A DNA stretch of 64,000 nt from Microbacterium testaceum (GTDB taxonomy: Bacteria; Actinomycetota; Actinomycetes; Actinomycetales; Microbacteriaceae), in NCBI RefSeq assembly GCF_020781835.1, contig NZ_JAJGNJ010000002.1, positions 62,001-126,000 of the forward strand, given 5' to 3'. The first letter of the stretch is position 1; the number at the start of each line of letters is the position of its first letter. Of this stretch, positions 1 to 9,566 are shown piece after piece. The notes beneath the pieces were generated by a model. The model worked only from the letters and a program-made list of their open reading frames with translations. It was not told where the DNA came from and made no database searches. The position numbers and the translations under genes are program-made.

Positions 1-28
1 GCGCGACACCGTCGGCCATGTTCAGCAT
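1..28 (-). CDS. Possible 5' end of a minus-strand gene leaving the window (partial)
   Basis: On the minus strand a -10-like TAGGCT (36-41) is followed seven bases later by an ATG at position 28, and a second in-frame ATG starts at 19. The visible peptide is MLNMADGVA. The spacing fits a leaderless actinobacterial start. Only nine codons are visible, so no function can be assigned and the call could be wrong. Confidence 0.3.
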
Positions 29-81
29 GCCTTCGAGCCTAACCGGGACGTTCGCCGCCGCCGGGCCGCGCTGCGCTCGTG

Positions 82-126
82 CCCCGCCCCGCACCGCCCC
101 GCGCCGCCCCGCACGCCCCGAGCCGC
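82..126. repeat. C-rich low-complexity stretch
   Basis: Degenerate short direct repeats built on CCCCGC lie between the 3' end of the methyltransferase gene and the start of the next minus-strand gene. The stretch is too irregular to name as a terminator or a structured element. Confidence 0.4.
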
Positions 127-177
127 CGCGCCCCGGCCGCCGCGCCCGGGCCGACGGCACACGGGGGACGGCGCGCC

Positions 178-1704
178 TCAGGCGTCGGCGAACGTCAGGA
201 AGCCGGTGACGATGAGCTCGCGCACCCGCGGCAGGACGTCGGCGCGGAGCTCGGCGGCATCCACCTCCAGGAGTTGCGCGATCGCGTCGACGAGCGCGCC
301 CACCGGCAGGTCGCCGTCGCACGCCCCGACGAGGGCGGCGAGCGCCGAGTCGACCTCGATCGTGCGGGCGAATCCGCCGCCCTGGCGCAGCTCGATCACC
401 GACGGCGACTCCTCGCCCGGACGGTGATGACGCGCCTCGGTCACGTCGGGTGCGAAACGGAGGACGGCGGATGCCAGTCCCTCGTCGTCGAGCAGGGCGG
501 CCCGGTCGTGGTTCTCGAGGCACGCCGCGAGGTGCGGCCCGAACACCGACTCGCCGCCGCCCGCGACGCGTTCGTAGCGCGCGAGGGTCGGGGCCCCGGC
601 GAGCGGGCGCCGCAGCAGGACGTACCCGAAGCCGACGCCCGTGACCCCGCGGGCCGCGAAATCGTCGAGCCACGCGTCGATGAGCCGCGCGTACGCGGGC
701 GTCCCCGGGACCGTCCCCCCGTCGCGCACCCACAGTTCCGCGTAGGCGAGCGGATCGAGCACCTCGCGCTCGATCACCCAGGCGTCCAGCGACGGTCCGA
801 CCCATTCGCGCACCCGATCGAGGCCCGACTCGCCGTCGCGGTATTCCCAGTTGCCGAGGGACTGCACGACGCCGCCCGGCGCGAGGTGCGCGGCGACGCC
901 CGTGATCACCGAGGCGACGAGCGCGTCGCCCTCCAGCCCGCCGTCACGGTACTCGTACGCGGGGACGCCGGCGACACGCGGCGTGATGACGAACGGGGGA
1001 TTGGATGCCACCCGGTCGAACACCTGGTCCGCGACGGGCTCGAACAGCGAGCCGAGCCTCGTCTCGATGCCGTCGACGTCGTTGAGGAGCGCGTTCAGCC
1101 GTGTGAAGCGCAGCGCACGCTCGGAGATGTCGGTCGCGACGACCCGGGGGACCAGCCGTCGCAGTCGAAGGGCCTGGATGCCGCAGCCCGTGCCCAGATC
1201 GAGCGCCGTTCCGCCGCGCCAGGTGAGCTGGAGCCGCGCGAGGGTCTGCGAGGCCCCGCCGACACCCAGCACATGGTCCTCGGGGAGCGGGCCGCCCAAC
1301 GCCGCCTCGTCGAGGTCGCTCGCGATCCACCACTCGACCTCGCCGTCGGCATCGGCGAAGGGCTGGGGTCGCACGAGCACCGCGGGCACGACACGGTCTC
1401 CGTCGACGGAGAGGAGCCCGAGGGCCGCTGCACCGTCGAGGCTCAGAGCAGGCATCGCCGCCTCCGCGTCCTCACGGGAGACCTCGAGGCCCAGACCCCA
1501 CAGCCGTCCCAGGACGGCGAGGGCGTCGCGGCGGTCGCCGAGGGCTCGCTCCGCCGGTCCGCGCAGACCTCGGGCGACGGCGTCGTCGGCCTGGGCCCCC
1601 CAGGCGTCGCGCAACGCGGCGCCGGCATATCCCGCGGAGCGCAGGTCGTCGGCGAGGGCACGGCACAGGGTCGGGTCGGGTTCGGGGAGCACCGGTCCAT
1701 TCAA
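178..1704 (-). CDS. SAM-dependent methyltransferase with NPPF motif (DUF7059-type N-terminus)
   Basis: The 508-residue protein has a class I SAM-binding core in its middle. Motif I is the LDLGTGCGIQAL segment and the catalytic NPPF lies in SNPPFVITPR, as in HemK/PrmC and N6-adenine or glutamine methyltransferases. The 160 or so residues before the core and about 220 after it match the layout of actinobacterial proteins with DUF7059 and a C-terminal helical domain. The substrate is not evident. The chosen start is TTG at 1704, reading MNGPVLPEPDP; no strong Shine-Dalgarno is visible, and a GTG a few codons downstream is possible. It is transcribed divergently from the DUF6049 gene. Confidence 0.8.
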   Translation of the reverse strand: MNGPVLPEPDPTLCRALADDLRSAGYAGAALRDAWGAQADDAVARGLRGPAERALGDRRDALAVLGRLWGLGLEVSREDAEAAMPALSLDGAAALGLLSVDGDRVVPAVLVRPQPFADADGEVEWWIASDLDEAALGGPLPEDHVLGVGGASQTLARLQLTWRGGTALDLGTGCGIQALRLRRLVPRVVATDISERALRFTRLNALLNDVDGIETRLGSLFEPVADQVFDRVASNPPFVITPRVAGVPAYEYRDGGLEGDALVASVITGVAAHLAPGGVVQSLGNWEYRDGESGLDRVREWVGPSLDAWVIEREVLDPLAYAELWVRDGGTVPGTPAYARLIDAWLDDFAARGVTGVGFGYVLLRRPLAGAPTLARYERVAGGGESVFGPHLAACLENHDRAALLDDEGLASAVLRFAPDVTEARHHRPGEESPSVIELRQGGGFARTIEVDSALAALVGACDGDLPVGALVDAIAQLLEVDAAELRADVLPRVRELIVTGFLTFADA

Positions 1705-1791
1705 CCGTCTGCGCGAGGCTATCGGGGGGCTCCGAGGTGGGCGGGCCTAGACTCGTCGCGGTGCGAGGCCGCCTCGCCCGCCGACGCTCGT

Positions 1792-4011
1792 ATGACCGTG
1801 ACCTCCCTGCCCTCGGGCTCACCCGTGCCACGGCGCTCTCTCACGCGCCGGTTGCTGGCGACCCTCGCCGCGGCCGCCCTCGCGATCGGACTCGCCGCCC
1901 CCGCCGCGGCCACCGCCGCGACACAGACGCCGGCTCCCTCCGCCGAGGCCACGACGCCGACCCTGGCCGCCTCCCCCGCCGGCAACGGCATCCTGCGCCC
2001 GGGCGACGCCCTCGCGGTCCTGGCCACCCTCGCCAACCCCGGCGAGGTGACCATCCCGTCGAGCTCGGCGACACTGTCGATCGGCACCGCCCCCTTGGCC
2101 GACGACGCCGCCCTCACGCGGTGGCTCGGCGGCGACGCGACGGGCGTCACGCTGCAGCAGATCGCCACGGGCACCCTGGATGCCGTAGCCCCGGCCGCGC
2201 AGACCTCGGTGTCGTTCACGGTGGCGGGCACCGACCCCGCCCTCGCCGGTCGCGGCGCCGGGGTGTACCCGGTGCTGGCCCAGACGAGCGGGGGAGCGTC
2301 GGTCCAGGCGCCCACCGTCGTCGTCATCCCCGCCGACGGCGCGGCCACGCCTCTCGCCGTCGTCGTGCCGATCACCGCGGCGCCCCGCACCCGAGGCCTG
2401 CTGACCGCGAGCGAGCTCGCCGACCTCACGGCGGTGGACGGTCCGCTCTCGGCGCAGCTCGACGCCGTCGACGGCTCCCTCGCGACCCTCGCCGTCGATC
2501 CGGCGATCCCCGCGGCCATCCGCGTGCTCGGCTCGTCGGCACCGCCCACCGCCGTCGCCTGGCTGCAGCGACTGCTCGCCCTCCCCAACGACCGGTTCGC
2601 CCTCCAGTTCGGCGACGCCGACCTCTCCGCGCAGATCCATGCGGGGCTGCCGGCTCCGCTGGCGCCGACGTCGCTGCAGTCGTACATGGCGGCCGCCGAC
2701 TTCCTGCAGGCGGAGTCGTCGGTGACGACACCGAGCCCCGCCGCGTCGCCGGACCCCGGTCAGCCGGCGTTCCCCGACCTCGCTGCCCTGCTCGACATCG
2801 GGGACGCCGACCAGGCCGTCTTCTGGCCCGCGACGGGCTCCGTCGACTCTTCCGTCGTGACGGCCCTGGGGGCGCTGGGCACCGACACCGCCGCCGCGCG
2901 CGTCCTCGTCGCCTCGAGCAACCTCACGGGCGATCCCCCGACGGCGAACGCGACGGTCGGCGGGGTCGCGACCCCCGTGTACGACGCGCAGGTGTCCGCC
3001 GCCCTCACCACCGCCGCGGGCGAGAACGACACCGCCCGCCGGGGAGCGGCCCTGGCCGCCGCGTCGGGCCACCTGGCTTTCGCCCGCACGGGAGCGGCCG
3101 ACCGACCCGTGCTCGCCGTCCTGGACCGCGGGACGGACCGGTCGCGCGTGAGCCTGCGCGCCACCCTGGGCGCGGTGGCATCCGCCCCCGGATACATCCC
3201 GTCGACGTTGGCGGGGATCGCCGGCGCCGCCCGCGCGGAGGTCGCTCTCGGAGAAGGGTCCTCCAACGCCGCTCGAGCCGCTGAGCTCAGTGGCCTCCTC
3301 TCCGACGAGGCCACGATCGACCGTTTCGCGACGATCCTCGATCAGCCCGAACTGCTCACGGGGCGTGAACGCGCCGAGGTGCTCCAGGTGTTGAGCGTCG
3401 CCTGGACGGGGGATGCCGCCCGCCAGGCCGTCGCCGATCACCGCGCCGCCACGCAGACCACGCTCGACTCCGTCGGCATCCTCTCATCCGATTTCCGTCT
3501 CGTCAGCTCGAGCGCGCCCCTACGTCCCTGGGTGCGCAACGATCTGCCCTGGCCCGTCTCCGTCGTACTGCGATCCCAGCCCGACGACGCCCGCCTTCGC
3601 GTTCAGGCGAGCACCCCGATCGACGCCCAGGCTGCCGCGAACACGCGCGTCGAGGTTCCGGTCGAGGCCCGCATCGCCAACGGCGAGGTCGACGTCGCGA
3701 TGCAGCTGTACAGCCCCACCGGCGAGCCCATCGGCGCACGGCAGAGTGTGCAGGTCGAGGTGCGCGCCGAGTGGGAGAGCATCGGCCTGATCATCATCAT
3801 CGTGCTCGTCGTGATCTTCCTCGGCATCGGCGTGCTGCGGACGATCGGCCGCCGCCGGCGGGCTCGCGCGGCCGAGGCACAGCCGGAACTGGGGGCTTCG
3901 GCATCCGGGTCATCGGCATCCGGGGCTTCGGCATCCGGGGCTTCGGCCGCCGAGGCGAACGCGCCCCAGGATCCCGCCCTTCCCGAACCCGAGCAGGAGA
4001 ACCCCGCGTGA
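1792..4011 (+). CDS. Secreted, C-terminally anchored DUF6049 family protein
   Basis: The protein of 739 residues starts with an Arg-rich segment and a hydrophobic signal (RRLLATLAAAALAIGLAAP), followed by a long Ala/Thr/Asp-rich extracellular region. Near residues 660-690 a transmembrane segment (GLIIIIVLVVIFLGIGVL) is followed by an RRRRAR stop-transfer cluster. The cytoplasmic tail holds Ala-Ser-Gly repeats. DUF6049 proteins sit immediately upstream of murJ in many actinobacteria; their biochemical role is unknown, and a cell-envelope role is inferred from context. A -10-like TAGACT at 1748-1753 would give a leader of about 30 bases. The stop overlaps the murJ GTG by four bases, so the two are probably translationally coupled. 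The much longer open frame upstream is the antisense shadow of the methyltransferase gene. Confidence 0.85.
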   Translation: MTVTSLPSGSPVPRRSLTRRLLATLAAAALAIGLAAPAAATAATQTPAPSAEATTPTLAASPAGNGILRPGDALAVLATLANPGEVTIPSSSATLSIGTAPLADDAALTRWLGGDATGVTLQQIATGTLDAVAPAAQTSVSFTVAGTDPALAGRGAGVYPVLAQTSGGASVQAPTVVVIPADGAATPLAVVVPITAAPRTRGLLTASELADLTAVDGPLSAQLDAVDGSLATLAVDPAIPAAIRVLGSSAPPTAVAWLQRLLALPNDRFALQFGDADLSAQIHAGLPAPLAPTSLQSYMAAADFLQAESSVTTPSPAASPDPGQPAFPDLAALLDIGDADQAVFWPATGSVDSSVVTALGALGTDTAAARVLVASSNLTGDPPTANATVGGVATPVYDAQVSAALTTAAGENDTARRGAALAAASGHLAFARTGAADRPVLAVLDRGTDRSRVSLRATLGAVASAPGYIPSTLAGIAGAARAEVALGEGSSNAARAAELSGLLSDEATIDRFATILDQPELLTGRERAEVLQVLSVAWTGDAARQAVADHRAATQTTLDSVGILSSDFRLVSSSAPLRPWVRNDLPWPVSVVLRSQPDDARLRVQASTPIDAQAAANTRVEVPVEARIANGEVDVAMQLYSPTGEPIGARQSVQVEVRAEWESIGLIIIIVLVVIFLGIGVLRTIGRRRRARAAEAQPELGASASGSSASGASASGASAAEANAPQDPALPEPEQENPA

Positions 4012-5606
4012 GCAGCATCGGCAGGGCGAGCGTCCTGATCGGAGCGGGGACGATCGTCTCCCGCGTGAGCGGTCTCGTGCGCACGATCGTGCTGGTCGCG
4101 GCGATCGGGTCGATCAGCGGTGCGGGTGACGCGTTCGCGGTCGCCAACCAGCTGCCGAACAACATCTACGCCATCATCTCCACGGGCCTGCTGACCGCGG
4201 TGGTCGTCCCGCAGATCGTGAAGGCGGCCGCGCACGCCGACGGCGGTCAGGCCTTCATCTCGAAGCTGTTCACGCTCGGGACCGTGGGACTGCTCGCGGC
4301 GACCGCGCTGGCGATGATCGCCGCACCGTTGCTCGTGCAGGTGTACGCCAGCAGGTTCAGCCCCGACCAGCTCGCCCTGTCGACGGCGTTCGCGTACTGG
4401 TGCCTGCCGCAGGTGTTCTTCTACGGCCTCTACGCGCTTCTCGGCGAGATCCTCAACGCCCGCCGCGTCTTCGGCCCGTACACGTGGGCACCGATCGTCA
4501 ACAACATCGTCTCGATCCTCGGCTTCGGCGCATTCATCCTGGTGTTCGGGGGTCCCCAGACCCGGGTGGATGCCTGGACCCCGGGCATGATCGCCGTGCT
4601 CGGCGGCACCGCCACCCTGGGCATCGTCGTGCAGACCCTGGTGCTGCTGTTCTTCTGGCGCCGCGCCGGTCTCGCCCTGCGGCCGGACTTCCAGTGGAAG
4701 GGCGTGGGACTGCGCCACATCGGACGCCTCGCGGGGTGGACGTTCCTGATGGTGGTCGCGGGGCAGCTCGCCGGCATCGTGCAGTCGAACGTGCTCTCAG
4801 GCGCCTCCGGCGACGACCCCGCGATCTTCGCCTCTCAGAACGCCTGGCTGCTGTTCATGCTGCCCTACTCGATCATCGTGCTCTCGATCGGAACGCCCTA
4901 CTTCACGCAGCTCAGCGAACACGCCGCCGCCGGCCGTGACGACGAGGTGCGCGCCGACATCTCGCGCAGCATTCGTACCCTCGGGTTCTTCGTCGTCGCG
5001 GCCACCGCGGCCCTCGCCGTCGCCGCTGTGCCCGCCAGCCGCATCTTCACCAACGGTCCCGAGCAGGCGGCGGCCGCAGCGCCCGTACTGCTGTGCTTCC
5101 TGGTCTGCCTCGTCCCGCTCGCCGTCCTCTTCGTCGTGCAGCGAACGTTCTACGCCTACAACGACACGCGCACGCCCTTCTTCTTCACCCTCCTGCAGTG
5201 CGCACTCGTCGCCGGGGGCGCCTTGGCCGCCGGCGCGATCCTCGATCGTGGCGAGCTGGCGGCGGGCGTCGCCCTCACGCAGTCGATCGCGAGCATCGTC
5301 CAGGTCGTCGTGGCCACGGCCCTCCTCCACCGAAGGCTGTCCGGCATCGGCACCGGCGCCTGGCTCCTCGCCCTGCTGAAGTTCACCCTCGCCGCCCTCC
5401 CGGCAGCGGCGGCCGGTGTCGGCGTCCTGCTGCTCCTCGGCGGACCCCGGGGCTGGACCACCAGCAGCGCCCTGGCCGGAGCCGCCGGAGCCGCCGTGAT
5501 CGGCTCCGTGGTGCTCGTGGTGTATCTCGGCATCCTGGCGCTCCTGCGCACTCCCGAACTCGCCCCGGCGCTGGCCCTCGGTCGGCGCTTCCTGCCCCGA
5601 CGCTAG
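4008..5606 (+). CDS. murJ: Lipid II flippase MurJ
   Basis: This 532-residue polytopic membrane protein belongs to the MurJ/MviN branch of the MOP superfamily, which flips lipid II across the cytoplasmic membrane during peptidoglycan synthesis. The N-terminus ([28 protein letters not shown]) has the conserved Arg-rich first-helix region, and about 14 hydrophobic segments follow. It lacks the long cytoplasmic pseudokinase extension seen in mycobacterial MviN. The GTG start at 4008 overlaps the DUF6049 stop in a GTGA. The next gene, trxB, has its own promoter. Confidence 0.93.
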   Translation: MSSIGRASVLIGAGTIVSRVSGLVRTIVLVAAIGSISGAGDAFAVANQLPNNIYAIISTGLLTAVVVPQIVKAAAHADGGQAFISKLFTLGTVGLLAATALAMIAAPLLVQVYASRFSPDQLALSTAFAYWCLPQVFFYGLYALLGEILNARRVFGPYTWAPIVNNIVSILGFGAFILVFGGPQTRVDAWTPGMIAVLGGTATLGIVVQTLVLLFFWRRAGLALRPDFQWKGVGLRHIGRLAGWTFLMVVAGQLAGIVQSNVLSGASGDDPAIFASQNAWLLFMLPYSIIVLSIGTPYFTQLSEHAAAGRDDEVRADISRSIRTLGFFVVAATAALAVAAVPASRIFTNGPEQAAAAAPVLLCFLVCLVPLAVLFVVQRTFYAYNDTRTPFFFTLLQCALVAGGALAAGAILDRGELAAGVALTQSIASIVQVVVATALLHRRLSGIGTGAWLLALLKFTLAALPAAAAGVGVLLLLGGPRGWTTSSALAGAAGAAVIGSVVLVVYLGILALLRTPELAPALALGRRFLPRR

Positions 5607-5618
5607 CCCCGGTCCCGA

Positions 5619-5644
5619 GGAATACCTCGGGGCTAGCATGGGTT
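5619..5644 (+). promoter_or_regulatory. SigR/SigH-type promoter of trxB
   Basis: GGAAT (5619-5623) and GTT (5642-5644) are separated by exactly 18 bases, matching the actinobacterial SigR/SigH oxidative-stress promoter consensus. A perfect inverted repeat, CCCGAGG-AATA-CCTCGGG (5614-5631), overlaps the -35 region and could be the murJ terminator or an operator. A housekeeping-like TAGCAT (5634-5639) lies inside the spacer. Sigma factor assignment is inferred from sequence only. Confidence 0.65.
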
Positions 5645-5679
5645 TCATCCGACGGAATCAACGAAGGGAACGCGCTACC

Positions 5680-6666
5680 GTGCGTCACGTCATCATCATC
5701 GGATCGGGCCCGGCCGGCTACACGGCCGCGATCTACGCCGCCCGAGCCAACCTCGAACCCCTCGTCGTGGCGAGTTCCGTCGAAGCCGGTGGCGACCTCA
5801 TGACCACGACAGACGTCGAGAACTTCCCCGGCTTCCCCGATGGCATCCTCGGACCCGACCTCATGGCCAAGATGCAGGCGCAGGCCGAGCGCTTCGGTGC
5901 CGAGGTCCTCTACGACGACGTCGTCTCGCTCGAGCTCGACGGCCCCGTCAAGAAGGTCACCCTCGGCAGCGGCAAGGTGCACGAGGCCGCGTCGATCATC
6001 TACGCGACCGGCTCCGCCTACCGCAAGCTCGGTCTCGAGGGCGAGGAGCGCCTCTCCGGCCGCGGAGTCTCGTGGTGCGCCACGTGCGACGGGTTCTTCT
6101 TCCGCGAGCGCACCATCGCGGTCGTCGGCGGCGGCGACTCGGCGATGGAGGAGGCGAACTTCCTCACCAAGTTCGCGTCGAAGGTCTACATCATCCACCG
6201 CAAGGACACGCTGCGCGCCTCGAAGATCATGCAGGAGCGCGCTTTCGCGAACCCCAAGATCGAGTTCGTCTGGAACAGCGAGGTCGCCGAGATCCTCGGC
6301 GAGGAGGCGGTCAACGGTGTGCGTCTGCGCTCCACCGTCGACGGGACCGAGCGCGACCTGGCCATCGACGGCCTGTTCGTCGCGATCGGCAACGACCCGC
6401 GCACGCACCTCGTGCACGACAAGCTGCAGCTCACCGAGCAGGGGACCATCTGGGTCGACGGTCGTTCGTCGCGCACGTCGGTCGAAGGCGTCTTCGCCGC
6501 CGGCGACGTGATCGACCCGACGTACCGCCAGGCCATCACGGCAGCCGGCAGCGGCACCGTGGCCGCTCTCGACGTGGAGCACTTCCTCGCCGCGCGCGGT
6601 GAAGCGGGCGAGCCCGCCGTCGCCGAGAGCCCCATCGAAGGCCTCCCCGACGCCGCTGTCGTTTGA
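5680..6666 (+). CDS. trxB: Thioredoxin-disulfide reductase
   Basis: The 328-residue FAD/NADPH flavoenzyme reduces thioredoxin. It shows the N-terminal FAD motif [18 protein letters not shown], the redox-active disulfide CATC (in [10 protein letters not shown]), the NADPH-binding [10 protein letters not shown] and the C-terminal FAD motif [15 protein letters not shown]. The GTG at 5680 ([11 protein letters not shown]) is preferred over an upstream ATG at 5638 because it follows GAAGGGAA and puts the FAD motif near residue 10, as usual. It is followed by trxA, 62 bases downstream with its own promoter. Confidence 0.95.
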   Translation: MRHVIIIGSGPAGYTAAIYAARANLEPLVVASSVEAGGDLMTTTDVENFPGFPDGILGPDLMAKMQAQAERFGAEVLYDDVVSLELDGPVKKVTLGSGKVHEAASIIYATGSAYRKLGLEGEERLSGRGVSWCATCDGFFFRERTIAVVGGGDSAMEEANFLTKFASKVYIIHRKDTLRASKIMQERAFANPKIEFVWNSEVAEILGEEAVNGVRLRSTVDGTERDLAIDGLFVAIGNDPRTHLVHDKLQLTEQGTIWVDGRSSRTSVEGVFAAGDVIDPTYRQAITAAGSGTVAALDVEHFLAARGEAGEPAVAESPIEGLPDAAVV

Positions 6667-6692
6667 GGAATAAACCCGCGCTCACCGGGGTT
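6667..6692 (+). promoter_or_regulatory. SigR/SigH-type promoter of trxA
   Basis: A second GGAAT (6667-6671)-N18-GTT (6690-6692) begins at the base after the trxB stop codon. The predicted leader to the trxA start is about 30 bases, as for trxB. This would allow trxA to be expressed separately from trxB under thiol-oxidative stress. Confidence 0.65.
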
Positions 6693-6728
6693 TCCCTCGG
6701 TAACGCTTCCATCTAAGGAGATATGCAC

Positions 6729-7052
6729 ATGACCGCCAAGGCGACGACCAGCGCGACCTTCGAGCAGGACGTCCTGCAGGCCGAGGGCCCCGTTCTCGTG
6801 GACTTCTGGGCCGAGTGGTGCGGACCGTGTCGTATGGTCAGCCCGGTTCTCGACGAGATCCAGTCCGAGAACGCCGACAAGATCACCATCCTGAAGCTCA
6901 ACGTCGACGAGAACCCCGATCTCGCGATGAAGTACCAGATCACCTCCATCCCCGCGATGAAGGTCTTCCAGGGCGGTGAGGTCAAGACGACCATCATCGG
7001 CGCGAAGCCCAAGTACGCCCTCGAGCAGGACCTTCAGGCCTTCATCGGCTGA
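6729..7052 (+). CDS. trxA: Thioredoxin
   Basis: The 107-residue cytoplasmic protein has the active site WAEWCGPCRM and the cis-proline loop SIPAMK of the thioredoxin fold. It is the general dithiol reductant recycled by the adjacent TrxB. The ATG at 6729 is eight bases after AAGGAG (6715-6720); the ATG at 6723 is only two bases from it, so 6729 is the better start. A strong stem-loop follows the gene. Confidence 0.95.
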   Translation: MTAKATTSATFEQDVLQAEGPVLVDFWAEWCGPCRMVSPVLDEIQSENADKITILKLNVDENPDLAMKYQITSIPAMKVFQGGEVKTTIIGAKPKYALEQDLQAFIG

Positions 7053-7066
7053 CCCCCGCTCGCACT

Positions 7067-7103
7067 GAAAGCCCCCGGCATCCCTGAGATGTCGGGGGCT
7101 TTC
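7067..7103. terminator. Stem-loop terminator after trxA
   Basis: AAAGCCCCCGGCA pairs with TGTCGGGGGCTTT (one G-T pair) around a short loop. The A and T runs on either side let it work in both directions, serving trxA (+) and the small minus-strand gene ending at 7226. Confidence 0.85.
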
Positions 7104-7225
7104 TTCGTTCCAGGATGCCGACAGCCCGGCGTCACCAAGGAAGACAGGGTCACAGGTGGAGCGGTGTGGACCAGAGGCGGCATCCGGCGAAGGCGTGCCA
7201 GCAGTACGCGCGGTCCAGTAGCGGC

Positions 7226-7573
7226 TCAGGGAACGTCGAGACGGACGGAGGCATCCCAGCGTCGGTACGGCTCGTCTTCACCCAGGATGCGCCACACCGC
7301 CCGCGTCAGCGGGGGATAGTCCAGGGCGATCTGACGCAGCACCCGGTAGTTGCGGGAGCGATTCGAGCGTACGCCACCGTTCTCGGCGATGTTCTCGGCC
7401 CGCAACGTCAGGACGACGAGCTCGTCGACGCTGGGCAGGTCTTCCATGAACTCCCACGGGTCTTCACCCCCGCGCAGACGCTCGTGAATGAGGACAGCGA
7501 GCTCGTCCGAGGCTTCGGCTCGCAGCAGCTCGAGGCTGGCGCGGCGGCGAGGGCTCTGGTCTTTCGCGGTCAC
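7226..7573 (-). CDS. Conserved hypothetical protein, 115 residues
   Basis: I do not recognise a named domain. The protein is soluble, charged and probably mostly helical, with no signal peptide or membrane segment. Conserved-looking stretches include LAVLIHERLRGGEDPWEFMEDLPSV and a C-terminal ALDYPPLTRAVWRILGEDEPYRRW. It lies downstream of parB on the same strand with an 84-base gap and may be co-transcribed with parAB. Codon use matches its neighbours. Confidence 0.7.
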   Translation of the reverse strand: MTAKDQSPRRRASLELLRAEASDELAVLIHERLRGGEDPWEFMEDLPSVDELVVLTLRAENIAENGGVRSNRSRNYRVLRQIALDYPPLTRAVWRILGEDEPYRRWDASVRLDVP

Positions 7574-7657
7574 CCATCAAGCCTACGTCGACCCCCTGAC
7601 AGAGGGCCCGCCGAGCCGCCTCTCCCAGCGTATGCCGAGAGGGGAATGCTCTACGGC

Positions 7658-8641
7658 TCAGCCCGTGTAGCCGTCCTCACCGAGGACAGCGAGGATCCGG
7701 TTGAGATCCTGGATCGTGGCGAAATCTATGCTGATCTGGCCTTTTCTCGCCGTGAGGGAGACTCGGACCTTCGTGTCGAACCGGTCGCCGAGGCGTTCGG
7801 CGATGTCATCCAGACCAGAGCGGCGCGATCCCGCCTTCGGCTTCTGACGAACAGGTGCCACACCGGGCATCTTCGCGGCAGCCTCCGCAGCACGCACCGA
7901 CAGGTCTTCATTCACGATCTTGTCGGCGAGCTTCTGCATCTCGCGGGGGTCGTCGAGCGACAGGATCGCCCGAGCGTGGCCGGCACTGAGGACGCCTGCG
8001 GCGACGCGCTGCTGCACGAGGACGGGCAGCCTCAACAGTCGGATCGTGTTACTGATCTGCGGGCGCGAGCGACCGATACGCGTCGCGAGCTCCTCCTGCG
8101 TGATGCCGAAGTCCTCGAGGAGCTGCTGGTAAGCGGATGCCTCTTCGAGCGGGTTCAGTTGCGAGCGGTGCAGGTTCTCGAGCAGCGCATCGCGGAGAAG
8201 GTATTCATCCTCGGTCTCGCGGACCACCGCGGGAATCGACGTCAGTCCCGCCTCACGCGATGCCCGCGTGCGGCGCTCTCCCATGATGAGTTCGTACGTT
8301 CCGTCGCCCTTGTCGCGAACGACCACCGGCTGCAGCACGCCGAACTCGCGGACCGAGTGCACCAGCTCGGCGAGGTCTTCCGGGTCGAAGTGCGTTCGGG
8401 GCTGACGTGGATTCGGAACGATCGACTGCGGGTCGATGTGCACGAGACGCGCGCCGGGAACGCTGACGAGCTCGGCATCCGAGGTGGCGCCGTCGTCCGT
8501 CTCTTCCGCCTTCGACGTCTTCTGAGACTTTTCGGGTGCTGCTGCTCCGGGGAAGAACACGTCGACCGGGCGAGACTCCGACGATTCCGCCGTGGGGATG
8601 AGGGCACCGATACCGCGGCCCAGTCCGGTTCTCTTGGCCAT
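7658..8641 (-). CDS. parB: Chromosome partitioning protein ParB (parS-binding CTPase)
   Basis: The 327-residue protein begins MAKRTGLGRGIGALIPT, the motif that recruits ParA. A low-complexity linker is followed by the ParB N-domain, with the CTP-binding GERR motif (MGERRTRASREAGL) and the arginine-rich NPRQPRTHF segment. A helix-turn-helix (TQEELATRIGRSRPQISNTIRLL) reads parS, and a C-terminal dimerisation domain ends the protein. ParB loads at parS, spreads as a sliding clamp and positions the origin. The start overlaps the parA stop by one base (TGATG). Five parS sites lie just upstream. Confidence 0.95.
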   Translation of the reverse strand: MAKRTGLGRGIGALIPTAESSESRPVDVFFPGAAAPEKSQKTSKAEETDDGATSDAELVSVPGARLVHIDPQSIVPNPRQPRTHFDPEDLAELVHSVREFGVLQPVVVRDKGDGTYELIMGERRTRASREAGLTSIPAVVRETEDEYLLRDALLENLHRSQLNPLEEASAYQQLLEDFGITQEELATRIGRSRPQISNTIRLLRLPVLVQQRVAAGVLSAGHARAILSLDDPREMQKLADKIVNEDLSVRAAEAAAKMPGVAPVRQKPKAGSRRSGLDDIAERLGDRFDTKVRVSLTARKGQISIDFATIQDLNRILAVLGEDGYTG

Positions 8642-9558
8642 CAGTCTTCCTTCGTGGTGGTGTCGCGTCCGACGATCTCGACCGCAGCTTCGCGGTAGGC
8701 GATCGCGCCCGCTGAGTGGCCATCGTACGCGATGACGGTCTGACCGAAACTCGGCGCTTCCGACACTCGGACAGAGCGAGGGATCACCGTGCGAAGAACC
8801 TCGTCGGCGAAATGCTCTCGTACTTCATCCGCGACTTGCTGAGCGAGACGCGTCCGTCCGTCGTACATCGTCAGCAGGATCGTCGACACGTGGAGCGCCG
8901 GGTTCAGGTGCTTCTGGATCATCTGCACACTTCCGAGCAGTTGGCTCAGTCCCTCGAGGGCGTAGTACTCGCACTGAATGGGGATGAGAACTTCGTCGGC
9001 CGCAGTGAAGGCGTTGATCGTCAGGAGACCGAGAGACGGAGGGCAGTCGATGATGACGAAGTCGAGGTGGTGAGCGTCGTCCGCGAGGTAGTCGCGGAGA
9101 GCGCCCCGCAAGCGGTGCTCGCGCGCGACCTGCGAAACGAGCTCGATCTCTGCACCAGCGAGATGGATGGTGCTCGGCGCGCAGAGCAGATTCGGAGACT
9201 CCGGACTCGTCTGAATGATGTCAGCGAGAGGGAACTCATCGATCAGCACGTCGTAGATGCTCGCGGTGTCCGCGTTATGCGGTACACCGAGAGCGGTCGA
9301 CGCGTTGCCCTGCGGGTCGAGATCGATCACGAGTACTTTCGCGCCGAGCGCCGCGAGGGCGGCAGAGATGTTGACCGCGGTGGTTGTCTTGCCGACTCCG
9401 CCCTTCTGGTTCGACACCGTGAAGACGCGGGTGCGACCCGACAAGCTCACTTCGACAGCCTCCAGCGCTCGACGCCGAGCCGACAGGTCAGCGAGCTCAC
9501 GTGCGATAGGGGAGTCCTCGAAGGAGGTGGAGCCGGACGACTCACCGGACTGTTTCAC
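8641..9558 (-). CDS. parA: Chromosome partitioning ATPase ParA
   Basis: The 305-residue ParA/Soj family ATPase has a deviant Walker A motif (SNQKGGVGKTTTAVN) near residue 52, Walker A' (VIDLDPQGN) and Walker B (VIIDCPPSLG). A 45-residue N-terminal extension precedes the ATPase. The start is GTG at 9558, reading MKQSGESSG, ten bases after AAGGAG. This start codon lies inside a parS palindrome (9551-9566), so ParB bound there could repress parA translation or transcription. It forms an operon with parB. Confidence 0.93.
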   Translation of the reverse strand: MKQSGESSGSTSFEDSPIARELADLSARRRALEAVEVSLSGRTRVFTVSNQKGGVGKTTTAVNISAALAALGAKVLVIDLDPQGNASTALGVPHNADTASIYDVLIDEFPLADIIQTSPESPNLLCAPSTIHLAGAEIELVSQVAREHRLRGALRDYLADDAHHLDFVIIDCPPSLGLLTINAFTAADEVLIPIQCEYYALEGLSQLLGSVQMIQKHLNPALHVSTILLTMYDGRTRLAQQVADEVREHFADEVLRTVIPRSVRVSEAPSFGQTVIAYDGHSAGAIAYREAAVEIVGRDTTTKED

Positions 9559-9566
9559 GTGAAACG
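9551..9566. promoter_or_regulatory. parS site 1, overlapping the parA start codon
   Basis: TGTTTCACGTGAAACG differs from the consensus TGTTTCACGTGAAACA at the last base. Its central CAC (9556-9558) is the GTG start of parA on the minus strand. Confidence 0.9.

Noticed and set aside
79..1791. A long plus-strand open frame running into the DUF6049 gene (about 570 codons upstream of its start)
   Set aside because: It is the antisense of the methyltransferase gene, which has clear SAM and NPPF motifs. The signal peptide of the DUF6049 protein begins at 1792.
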